Below the pieces are notes generated by a model that ran no database searches, was not told the DNA's origin, and worked only from the letters and a program-made list of their open reading frames with translations. This document shows, piece after piece, positions 1 to 5,335 of a DNA stretch of 5,545 nucleotides. How positions within the stretch are numbered: position 1 is the first letter of the stretch; each line of letters begins with the position of its first letter. The position numbers and the translations under genes are program-made. This DNA is from Anaerolineales bacterium (GTDB taxonomy: Bacteria; Chloroflexota; Anaerolineae; Anaerolineales; UBA4823): positions 1 to 5,545 of the forward strand of contig JALHTN010000624.1 in the NCBI GenBank assembly GCA_022865865.1. Reading direction: 5' to 3'.

Positions 1-291
1 GTGCCTGAATAAAGGGAAGGCGTTGCCGTCAATGATAACCAGCACGATCTGACGAGTCAGGTTGCGCTCACGCAGCACATCACCCAGGCTTTCCATCATA
101 TGTTGCGACGTGACCCCATCCAAATCTTTTGTTTGGACCCATATGACGGGTGTCTGGCTGGTTAAGCGCAGCTTCCAGGATGCTAAATCCATATAGAACA
201 GCTGGTATCCCAAGCTCAGCTTTCCGGTGCGGACAGTATAGCCAAGCTCTTCGTGAAAGAGACGTAATATGGAAGGCCAATCTTTTCCCAT
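1..291 (-). CDS. N-terminal part of an unrecognised protein, cut by the left window edge
   Basis: Reading the minus strand from ATG at 291-289, the frame stays open for 97 codons to base 1, so the C-terminus lies outside the window. The start has an upstream GGAG (complement of 299-302) seven bases away, and the next stretch upstream is non-coding. The sequence looks like a real globular protein. It opens with an amphipathic helix (WPSILRLFHEELGY, residues 5-18), then short beta-like segments, including VIWVQTKDLDGV (49-60) and a very hydrophobic strand with an acidic end, QIVLVIIDG (81-89), like a Rossmann-type core strand. No signal peptide or membrane helix is seen. I do not recognise the family. 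The helix plus alternating strands could be an N-terminal sensor or nuclease-like domain of a larger ATPase, but that is a guess. It is codirectional with rarD, 187 bp downstream of it. Confidence 0.72.
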   Translation of the reverse strand, partial: MGKDWPSILRLFHEELGYTVRTGKLSLGYQLFYMDLASWKLRLTSQTPVIWVQTKDLDGVTSQHMMESLGDVLRERNLTRQIVLVIIDGNAFPLFRH

Positions 292-338
292 TGGTCAGCT
301 CCGTTTTCTTCCTTCAGCGTTGTTGACAACTAGAAAGA

Positions 339-366
339 ATTATAAACCAGGGTGGGTAAGTAAGAA
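339..366 (-). promoter_or_regulatory. Candidate promoter for the left-edge gene
   Basis: On the minus strand there is a perfect TATAAT (complement of 339-344), with a poor -35, TTCTTA (complement of 361-366), 16 bases upstream. Transcription would start near 332, giving a leader of about 40 bases before the ATG at 291. A short inverted repeat, GTTGT-TG-ACAAC at 319-330, sits just at the start of that leader and could be an operator. The -10 is convincing. The -35 matches only half the consensus, so an activator or another sigma factor is possible. Confidence 0.35.
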
Positions 367-478
367 TTGGAATATATCCATCCCGTGATTGGTATGGCTA
401 CTTATTTGAGATAATCGAAGGATTTTTACTGCTAAGATTGGTAATCGACTGGTCGGAAATTCATATACTGGACGCAAA

Positions 479-1369
479 CTATAGTGCAGGGGATGGAGCA
501 ATTCGTTTGCGATGGTTGAAAATACCTTCAAGTGTGAAAATCAACAGTGCAATCCAAATGATAGCAAAACCAACCAGCAGGGTTAATGTGAATGGCTCTT
601 GATAGAGGTAGATGCCCAGCAGGAATTGCACTGTCGGTGCGATGTACTGCAGGATGCCCAAGAGGCTGAGTGGTATCGATCGCGCGGCACGCCCAAACAA
701 CAGCAGTGGAAGGGCTGTGACGACTCCTGAAAATACCAGCAGGATGGTTATCTCCCAACCAAAGTGACCAAAAGCTCCGCCTCCCTGGTTTTCAGAAAAA
801 AGGAGATACAGCAGGGCTGGAAGGAAGATGATTCCGGTCTCCATGAAGAGACTATCCACAGCGCCCAGAGGAGCGATCTTTTTAATCAAACCATACGTAC
901 CGAAAGAGAAAGCTAGGGCTAAGGCAATCCAGGGCAGTGAACCATACTGCAGGGTCAGGTAGAGCACACCAAGACCAGCCAACCCAACCGGCAGCCACTG
1001 CATGGGTCTGAGTCGCTCCCGCAAGATGACCACGCCTAGTGCAACACTTAATAAGGGATTGATAAAGTATCCCAGGCTGGTCTCGACAACCTGACCGCTA
1101 TTGATACCATAGATATAGACCAACCAATTGAAAGATAGCAAAACCGCGGTCAATGTATAGGTCAAGATCACGCGCGGCTTGCGGAGCGAATCCTTTATTT
1201 GTGACCATTTGCCGCGCAATAAGGTCAACAACAGCACGAAAATAAAAGCCCACACCACACGGTGCAGCATGATCTGCAGGGCTGGCACGACCTGCAGGGA
1301 CTTTAAATAGATAGGGAAGAAACCCCAAATCAAATAGGCAGCGACCCCGGAAAGCACCCCTTTATTCAT
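479..1369 (-). CDS. rarD: RarD-type EamA/DMT-family permease
   Basis: A 296-residue polytopic inner-membrane protein of the drug/metabolite transporter superfamily, RarD branch. The family has ten helices made of two EamA repeats of five, and this length is usual for it. The N-terminus, KGVLSGVAAYLIWGFFPIY (3-21), is typical of RarD. So are SLGYFINPLLSVALG (98-112) followed by the basic loop RERLR (117-121) in the first repeat, and the matching QYIAPTVQFLLGIYLYQEPF (241-260) in the second. The C-terminus is short and basic (HRKR, 286-289). Family members are called chloramphenicol-sensitive proteins by inheritance of an old name; the true substrate is generally unknown and cannot be read here. 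The ATG at 1369 is chosen because the family N-terminus begins there; the Shine-Dalgarno is weak (AGG about nine bases upstream). It is transcribed away from the M23 peptidase gene, and the shared intergenic region holds a large palindrome. Confidence 0.95.
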   Translation of the reverse strand: MNKGVLSGVAAYLIWGFFPIYLKSLQVVPALQIMLHRVVWAFIFVLLLTLLRGKWSQIKDSLRKPRVILTYTLTAVLLSFNWLVYIYGINSGQVVETSLGYFINPLLSVALGVVILRERLRPMQWLPVGLAGLGVLYLTLQYGSLPWIALALAFSFGTYGLIKKIAPLGAVDSLFMETGIIFLPALLYLLFSENQGGGAFGHFGWEITILLVFSGVVTALPLLLFGRAARSIPLSLLGILQYIAPTVQFLLGIYLYQEPFTLTLLVGFAIIWIALLIFTLEGIFNHRKRIAPSPAL

Positions 1370-1447
1370 GAATTTAAACCTGGCAGGTAGGTGAACACAA
1401 TAGGCTCAATGATAACAGCAATTATTGGATTGGTGAAATTGTGACCC

Positions 1448-1476
1448 TGGACAAAATTTTACGGACTTGGTAAAAT
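1448..1476 (+). promoter_or_regulatory. Sigma70-type promoter for the M23 peptidase gene
   Basis: TGGACA (1448-1453) and TAAAAT (1471-1476) each match five of six consensus bases and are separated by exactly 17 bases. The predicted start is near 1483, which is the centre of the palindrome at 1465-1502. The -10 hexamer lies in the left arm of that palindrome, so a protein bound there would block the polymerase. The leader to the preferred ATG at 1567 would be about 84 bases. Confidence 0.6.
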
Positions 1477-1483
1477 AGAACAA
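1456..1483 (-). promoter_or_regulatory. Weak candidate promoter for rarD
   Basis: On the minus strand TTGTTC (complement of 1478-1483) and TAAAAT (complement of 1456-1461) are 16 bases apart, giving a start near 1449 and a leader of about 80 bases. The -35 matches three of six consensus bases; the -10 matches five of six. If real, its -35 lies inside the large palindrome at 1465-1502, so one bound protein could control both divergent genes. Confidence 0.25.
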
Positions 1484-1502
1484 TTGTTCTGTTTTACCAA
1501 GT
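1465..1502. promoter_or_regulatory. 38-bp palindromic operator with a LexA-like GAAC-N4-GTTC core
   Basis: Bases 1465-1502 read the same on both strands except for one symmetric pair (1476 T against 1491 G). Outer arms are ACTTGGTAAAA (1465-1475) and TTTTACCAAGT (1492-1502). The inner part is AGAACAATTGTTCT (1477-1490), containing GAAC-AATT-GTTC at 1478-1489. GAAC-N4-GTTC is the core LexA box of Gram-positive bacteria and is also known in green non-sulfur bacteria. The position, over the -10 and start of the peptidase promoter and in a divergent intergenic region, suits a repressor site rather than a terminator. The very long outer arms are not part of a normal LexA box, and the flanking bases are A/T instead of the C/G favoured in Bacillus, so a different dimeric or tetrameric regulator is also possible. 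Confidence 0.65.
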
Positions 1503-1566
1503 ATGCATAGTAATGAACAGTTTGTTAGCAGATGATTTGGCAATAATAAGAATTCCAAAGAGGATT

Positions 1567-2193
1567 ATGACTACATACCAAGAACCTCAGATCCGGCAAG
1601 GTATAGATGGCATTGCCCTGGTTGCATTCTCGTTGATTATCTTTGGGGGACTGATGATATACAGGGACAAAAACAGGGACCTGTCCATTGGCGTTGAGGC
1701 GGTTGAGAGCCAGTTGGCAACCGAGCCACAAACAGCTGCTGGAGAGGTTGGATCTGGGCAGGAGGTGATTACTCTGCCGAGTGAAGATCGGCGAATTTCC
1801 CCACCTTATGAGCAGTACACATTGACTCAGGGACCTCACGGTTTCTCATATGGTCATATGGCGATCGATATTACCGCAGGTGAGGGATCAATTATCAAAT
1901 CTCCTATCTCGGGTTATGTGGCAGACCTATATACCGATCAATATGGAAATCCAACCCTGGTGATCGAGAATGATATCTACCGGGTGACGATGCTGCACGG
2001 AAAATATAAGGTTGCGGTTGGTGAGCAAATTGCCTGGGGTCAGATGGTTGGACGTGAAAGCAACCTGGGATTAACGACGGATATGCAGGGACGCTCCTGC
2101 CGAAACCGCGATTGCGGTTACCATACCCATTTAAATATTTTTGATAAACAATTGGGGGGAAATGTTAATCCACTCGAGGTGATGGAGCAATAA
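1567..2193 (+). CDS. Membrane-anchored M23 (LytM-type) metallopeptidase
   Basis: Predicted zinc endopeptidase cutting peptidoglycan cross-bridges or stem peptides outside the membrane. With the start at 1567 it has 208 residues: one membrane helix (about 13-32, IDGIALVAFSLIIFGGLMIY), a low-complexity Glu/Gln/Ser-rich linker (about 38-80), then the M23 domain. The zinc-ligand motif is H97-M-A-I-D101. It is followed by the usual SPISGYV turn (112-118), H144 in MLHGKY, and H186-T-H188 in place of the family HLH. So the full set of M23 residues seems present. The Gly usual between His and Asp is Ala here, and C178 and C183 just before the last motif might form a disulfide. ATG 1567 is chosen because AAAGAGG (1557-1563) precedes it, though only three bases away. 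ATG 1513 would add 18 residues with extra basic charge before the helix and cannot be excluded. Nothing nearby is obviously a partner. Confidence 0.88.
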   Translation: MTTYQEPQIRQGIDGIALVAFSLIIFGGLMIYRDKNRDLSIGVEAVESQLATEPQTAAGEVGSGQEVITLPSEDRRISPPYEQYTLTQGPHGFSYGHMAIDITAGEGSIIKSPISGYVADLYTDQYGNPTLVIENDIYRVTMLHGKYKVAVGEQIAWGQMVGRESNLGLTTDMQGRSCRNRDCGYHTHLNIFDKQLGGNVNPLEVMEQ

Positions 2194-2209
2194 ATAATTT
2201 CCCGGGGGC

Positions 2210-2234
2210 CTCTTCTGCTCAACAAGAGTTTTTT
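2210..2234 (+). terminator. Weak intrinsic terminator after the peptidase gene
   Basis: A five-base stem CTCTT (2210-2214) and AAGAG (2224-2228) with a nine-base loop is followed directly by six T residues (2229-2234), 17 bases past the peptidase stop. The T run is well placed but the stem is short and has only two G-C pairs, so termination may be partial. Confidence 0.4.
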
Positions 2235-2314
2235 AGTGCAGGTATTGATCGTTTGTCCACGGATAGATTTTCCCAGTGTGGGTAATTCTTATCTTGTGAA
2301 TTTATAATAGATTA

Positions 2315-2342
2315 TTGTCAACCTGTGTATGTTGTTTGTAAT
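2315..2342 (+). promoter_or_regulatory. Candidate promoter for the hydrolase gene
   Basis: TTGTCA (2315-2320) and TGTAAT (2337-2342) each match five of six consensus bases with a 16-base spacer. The mismatch in the -10 falls on the normally critical second-position A, which lowers confidence. Transcription would start near 2349 and cover the small ORF at 2410 before the hydrolase. Confidence 0.3.
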
Positions 2343-2409
2343 AATGAATTCAAATAAGATCCCAACGTCAGAAAAAACTATGCGCGGGAGGTAATCCTGA
2401 TATACAATT

Positions 2410-2526
2410 ATGTATCCAAACAAGAATCATTACGTCGTTGAGCTGATTCATAACCATCAGCAGTTGATATCGGCTTTCAACTTCGTAAGCGTATTCTTGA
2501 ATATTATTGAATCGGGAAAAATATGA
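2410..2526 (+). CDS. Candidate 38-residue upstream ORF overlapping the hydrolase start
   Basis: ATG at 2410 opens 38 codons ending in TGA at 2524-2526. The stop overlaps the hydrolase ATG (2523-2525) as ATGA, the classic four-base overlap seen in translationally coupled genes. The peptide begins MYPNKNHYVVELIHNHQQ and has a hydrophobic, possibly amphipathic stretch at about 19-33, but no known family. There is no Shine-Dalgarno at normal distance; the only good one, GGGAGG at 2386-2391, ends 18 bases upstream. The hydrolase's own Shine-Dalgarno (GGGA, five bases from ATG) is weak, which would fit coupling. The frame may equally be open by chance, as this is a short A/T-rich segment. Confidence 0.28.
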   Translation: MYPNKNHYVVELIHNHQQLISAFNFVSVFLNIIESGKI

Positions 2527-3998
2527 AAACCTATCACTGGATTGCTGCTGGTTTAGGGTTCCTGATGTTCCTGGTCTCAATCTGGCAGCTGGAGACCGCG
2601 GATAGTGGTTTAGAGGTCACTCATCTTCAGGTGGAAGAAATCCCGGTTACCTTGATCTCGCCTGGCATTGAAGGCGCATCTAACCGGCCCCTGGTGCTGA
2701 TCGGGCATGGGGTGGCTGGATCCAGGGTGATCATGCGGGGGTATGCTTTAACCCTGGCTCACGCTGGATACAATGTTGCCCTGTGGGACTTCGCTGGTCA
2801 CGGGGGTAATGCAAAACCCCTGCCAGAAGACCGGGATGGAGATACGCTGGTTGCAGATGCTGAAGTCGCTTTACACGCCGCGCAGGAGAATGGTTTTGCG
2901 GTGGATCGAACGGCAGTCCTGGGGCATTCTATGGGCAGCGGTATGGCTTTATCCTTTGGCGTAAATCACCCTGAAACCATGGCCACCATCGCCGTATCGC
3001 CAGTAACCAGGACAATCACAGCGGAATTACCACGAAACCTGCTGCTTTTAGCTGAAGGATTGGATCAACGCTTTGTACGGAATGCAGAACAGCTGCTCGA
3101 ACAGGCTGGTGGTCCAGGTGGTGATCCGCAAGCTGGGACAGCTCGAAAAATGGAAGTTATTCCAGGGGTTGAGCATATCACGATTTTGTTCTCCCCAACT
3201 GCCCAGCTATCTGCTCGGCAGTGGTTGGATGATGTCTTTGGTCCGCAACCAGGAGCAGAAGAGTACACTGACCGGCGCATGCTGTGGTATTTATTGGGAT
3301 TAACAGGCACTCTGCTGTTCTTCTGGTCTCTGTCTCCACTGATCAACGGCCTGGATGACCAATCTGAGGAACAGATAATAACTTCTGTTGGGCGGCGAAT
3401 CGGGGCATTGATCGTGGGAGCTCTTGGTGCGACTGGCATCCTGTATGTGCTCTCACAGGCTGGTCTGGACCTTAACCAGCTGTTGGGTTTGCTGGTGGGT
3501 GGATATATGTTGGTTTGGTTTGCTGTGGCTGGGGCGCTAAGTCTCCTTCTGCTGGGTCGCATGCCAGGACAATTTGTACGACCTGCGCTACTCGGCAGCG
3601 TGATGGTGTTTGCAGCTTTATGGATTGGATTAGGATTGCTGGGCAATTATGTCTGGCTGCCTTGGATAATCATCCCCAAACGATTGATTTTATGGCCCTT
3701 GGGAGTCCTGCTCAGCCTGCCTTGGATGATGGCGGTTGCCCAGGCTGTGCTGCCTACCAGCCGGTTGGGAAGGGCGCTTTGGTGGTTGGGCTATACATTG
3801 GTTCTCGTCGGTGGGCTTTTCCTGGCGCTGCGCCTCAATCCGGAATTAGGCTTTCTGATTCTGATTTTACCCGTCTTTCCAGTGGTTTTGGGATTGCATG
3901 CCCTAATGGCAGGACCTTACCGCTGGAGGGTAAGCTTCGCGCTGGGCGGGGCGTTGTTCATCGGCTGGCTCGTACTGGCGGTGTTTCCTTTGCAGTAA
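2523..3998 (+). CDS. Membrane alpha/beta hydrolase with a C-terminal multi-helix domain
   Basis: A 491-residue protein in two parts. Residues 3-21 form an N-terminal signal-anchor. Residues about 40-240 are an alpha/beta hydrolase fold. It has an oxyanion-type HGVAGS (62-67), a strand leading to WDFAGHG (88-94), and the nucleophile elbow G-H-S136-M-G (134-138). A likely acid, D181, lies in AEGLDQ (177-182), and the likely catalytic histidine is H218 in GVEHITI (215-221). So the Ser-Asp-His triad looks intact and an esterase, lipase or peptidase activity is expected; the substrate cannot be read. Residues about 254-490 contain about eight hydrophobic helices with few charges, separated by short loops (RRMLWY 251-256, GRMPGQ 345-350, PKRL 385-388). 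I do not recognise this membrane domain. The hydrolase domain probably faces outward, as it follows an N-terminal anchor. The start is supported by the anchor and by the ATGA overlap with a small upstream ORF. It converges with the minus-strand genes to its right. Confidence 0.9.
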   Translation: MKTYHWIAAGLGFLMFLVSIWQLETADSGLEVTHLQVEEIPVTLISPGIEGASNRPLVLIGHGVAGSRVIMRGYALTLAHAGYNVALWDFAGHGGNAKPLPEDRDGDTLVADAEVALHAAQENGFAVDRTAVLGHSMGSGMALSFGVNHPETMATIAVSPVTRTITAELPRNLLLLAEGLDQRFVRNAEQLLEQAGGPGGDPQAGTARKMEVIPGVEHITILFSPTAQLSARQWLDDVFGPQPGAEEYTDRRMLWYLLGLTGTLLFFWSLSPLINGLDDQSEEQIITSVGRRIGALIVGALGATGILYVLSQAGLDLNQLLGLLVGGYMLVWFAVAGALSLLLLGRMPGQFVRPALLGSVMVFAALWIGLGLLGNYVWLPWIIIPKRLILWPLGVLLSLPWMMAVAQAVLPTSRLGRALWWLGYTLVLVGGLFLALRLNPELGFLILILPVFPVVLGLHALMAGPYRWRVSFALGGALFIGWLVLAVFPLQ

Positions 3999-4241
3999 TC
4001 CTGGTTTGCCATTGGTCAATGGACAGGGCGGTTTAATTCACTATTGCTAATTCTTGGGACCTGATTTGTAGAGGTGACTGTTTAATATATTCTCACCAGC
4101 AATTTCCTTTCGATATTTCCCATACCACTCTAAAGAAAATTGTCTTGGCACCCCAACAGCAATCCACAACGAGAACTCAAACCTTGTGAGACGGGACCAG
4201 ATCTGTATGTGTGGAATTTCTATTAGCAGGACCTGCTGCAC
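3999..4241. other. Convergent intergenic region with no confident gene
   Basis: This lies between the ends of the plus-strand hydrolase and the minus-strand C-GCAxxG-C-C gene. It holds a small hairpin, CCATT-GGTC-AATGG at 4009-4022, just past the hydrolase stop, without a T run. On the minus strand a 64-codon frame (4241-4047) starts with GTG directly after the TAA of the upstream gene and in the same frame. It has no recognisable family and no good ribosome binding site, so it is not called as a gene. Confidence 0.45.
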
Positions 4242-4736
4242 TTATGATTCCAAAATGATCTGCGCAGCAATTTTTACACCGCTGCTGATAATTTGGCTAC
4301 ATTTCTCAAGGGCACCACAATTCATCCATTCCATGGCTTCCACAGGGTCCGCCAGGTCGAATCTTCGTCCGAATTGTGATTCAACGATATCTGCACACAT
4401 GGTGCTGCCTACTTGATCCTCAAAGCGACGGCAGAATTTTCTTGGAGCAGGAAGGGAATCAAGGTAGGCCTGCCAGTTATGGAGATGCTCCCTGTCCCGG
4501 CCGTAAATGAGCCCTAAAATCATCAGGCTTCCAGTTACCACTCCACAGGTTTCACCCCGTAAAGCGATACCAGGGAACGGAGTCAGGGCTTTAAGGAGTG
4601 CTTCTCCATCCAGTTCAAACTCATCTTGGAGAACAAGGAATGTGGTCTGAGCACAGTTCCCACACATTAATAGATTTTCCTGAACCTTGCTCTCGAGACG
4701 GTCAAATAACTGTTGATTTGGTCGCTGACTCTTCAT
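4242..4736 (-). CDS. C-GCAxxG-C-C family (redox-type, cysteine-rich) protein
   Basis: A 164-residue soluble protein of the C_GCAxxG_C_C family, whose members are small cysteine-rich proteins presumed to be redox-active or metal-binding and usually have no assigned substrate. The defining motif is here C25-G-N-C28-A-Q. This is followed by the very typical RGETCGVVTGSLMILGL (60-76, C64), then C102, C114 in TMCADIV, and C140 and C146 near the C-terminus. The length is usual for the family. No signal peptide or membrane helix is seen, so it should act in the cytoplasm. The start is secure: AAAGGAGGA (complement of 4741-4749) lies four bases upstream of the ATG, the best ribosome site in the window, suggesting strong expression. 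The stop of the transposase-like gene is 71 bp upstream on the same strand. Family assignment is sure; function is not. Confidence 0.93.
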   Translation of the reverse strand: MKSQRPNQQLFDRLESKVQENLLMCGNCAQTTFLVLQDEFELDGEALLKALTPFPGIALRGETCGVVTGSLMILGLIYGRDREHLHNWQAYLDSLPAPRKFCRRFEDQVGSTMCADIVESQFGRRFDLADPVEAMEWMNCGALEKCSQIISSGVKIAAQIILES

Positions 4737-4740
4737 TGAA

Positions 4741-4749
4741 TCCTCCTTT
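4741..4749 (-). promoter_or_regulatory. Strong Shine-Dalgarno of the C-GCAxxG-C-C gene
   Basis: The complement of 4741-4749 reads AAAGGAGGA and ends four bases before the ATG at 4736-4734. It fixes this start. A short inverted repeat, TCAC-CAA-GTGA at 4768-4778, lies a little upstream and could be an operator, but no convincing -35/-10 pair was found around it. Confidence 0.7.
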
Positions 4750-4807
4750 GTTGCGATAATACCTAACTCACCAAGTGATTTCCCAGTCGGCCGTTATGGT
4801 TCGAGAT

Positions 4808-5335
4808 TCAGAAAATGGCGATTAATTGATTGGTTGCTGAAGCTCCGTTTTTCGAACCTGCCTTATGAGTGCCAGACAAATGACCTTCTTCAGCAGTTTG
4901 CGGCTTTAGTGGGTTAGCATCCAGAGAGCCGAGACCCCAAGCTTTGGCAAGCTCCGCAACCGGAAGAGACTGTCCCGCAGCTACTTTGGCTCGTAATCTA
5001 GCTAAGCTTTCAACTGGATTTAGCCTCTCATCCAATGGACAGGTGCTTTGGTGGCAATGCGGACAAATATAGTAAGCTCGCCTAAAGCGTATCGAGCCAA
5101 ATTGTGTCCTGATATTACCAACTCGTTTTGAGAAATAGTTTGCAGATTTTCCACAATGCCGGCATCTGGTCTTACGCTGAGGAACAATCTCTTCGCTTTC
5201 CTCGAGCCATTGCTGAAGTATTTGGCGGATGGTATGCGCTGTGAGATCTTCCAAATCACCCAAACTGGTTAGGTTGTCGCTGTTTTGGGAGATCAGTTCT
5301 CTCAAACTATTCGTATTCACTTTACTAGTTATCAT
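4808..5335 (-). CDS. ISKra4-like transposase N-terminal fragment with an unrelated tail
   Basis: A 175-residue protein whose middle matches the N-terminal zinc-ribbon region of ISKra4/ISLre2-like transposases. It has a C58-R-H-C61 knuckle, then R-T-Q-F-G-S-I-R-F-R-R-A-Y-Y (76-89), C91-P-H-C94 and C99-PLDERL (100-105). In intact transposases this region is followed by a few hundred residues with the catalytic core. Here the likeness fades after about residue 110, and the tail is Ala/Gly/Ser/Asn-rich and looks disordered, ending at TGA 4808. No continuation of the transposase is visible in the other minus frames down to 4740, so it is a remnant or a domesticated DNA-binding piece. The start is set at 5335 because GGAG (complement of 5342-5345) lies six bases before it; an ATG at 5347 would add four residues but has no ribosome site. 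No terminal inverted repeats or target duplication were found. Confidence 0.65.
   Translation of the reverse strand: MITSKVNTNSLRELISQNSDNLTSLGDLEDLTAHTIRQILQQWLEESEEIVPQRKTRCRHCGKSANYFSKRVGNIRTQFGSIRFRRAYYICPHCHQSTCPLDERLNPVESLARLRAKVAAGQSLPVAELAKAWGLGSLDANPLKPQTAEEGHLSGTHKAGSKNGASATNQLIAIF

Larger units (their letters stand above)
2194..2522. other. 329-bp region between the peptidase and hydrolase genes
   Basis: This stretch holds the weak terminator at 2210-2234, a lone TATAAT at 2303-2308 with no -35 at proper spacing, the candidate promoter at 2315-2342, an unattached Shine-Dalgarno-like GGGAGG at 2386-2391, and the 38-codon ORF at 2410-2526. It is A/T-rich compared with the flanking genes. 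No RNA gene or mobile-element end is recognisable in it. Confidence 0.6.

Noticed and set aside
323..346. TTGACA and TATAAA on the plus strand as a promoter
   Set aside because: The spacer is only 12 bases, and no plus-strand gene follows before the 3' end of rarD.
1378..1388. Palindrome ACCTG-G-CAGGT over the rarD ribosome site as an operator or riboregulator
   Set aside because: Five-base arms of this kind are expected several times by chance in a window of this size.
1465..1502. The big palindrome as an intrinsic terminator or mRNA hairpin
   Set aside because: It lies between divergent gene starts, has no following T run, and the predicted transcript begins at its centre, so most of one arm would not be in the RNA.
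3065..3646. 193-codon minus-strand ORF opposite the hydrolase
   Set aside because: Pro/Ser/Arg-rich shadow of the hydrophobic membrane segments and hydrolase core; the plus-strand frame has clear motifs.
4009..4022. CCATT-GGTC-AATGG hairpin as the hydrolase terminator
   Set aside because: The stem is only five bases and there is no T run on either strand after it.
3515..4036. 173-codon plus-strand ORF in another frame
   Set aside because: It overlaps the hydrolase membrane domain almost completely, has no coherent protein features and no ribosome site; judged a shadow.
4768..4778. TCAC-CAA-GTGA sharing ACCAAGT with the large palindrome as a common regulator site
   Set aside because: Only a heptamer is shared and no promoter is identifiable next to it.
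4018..5043. Shared 11-mer CAATGGACAGG at 4018-4028 and 5033-5043 as a repeat pair flanking the right-hand genes
   Set aside because: The match does not extend beyond 11 bases, and a few such matches are expected by chance; one copy is inside the transposase-like coding region.
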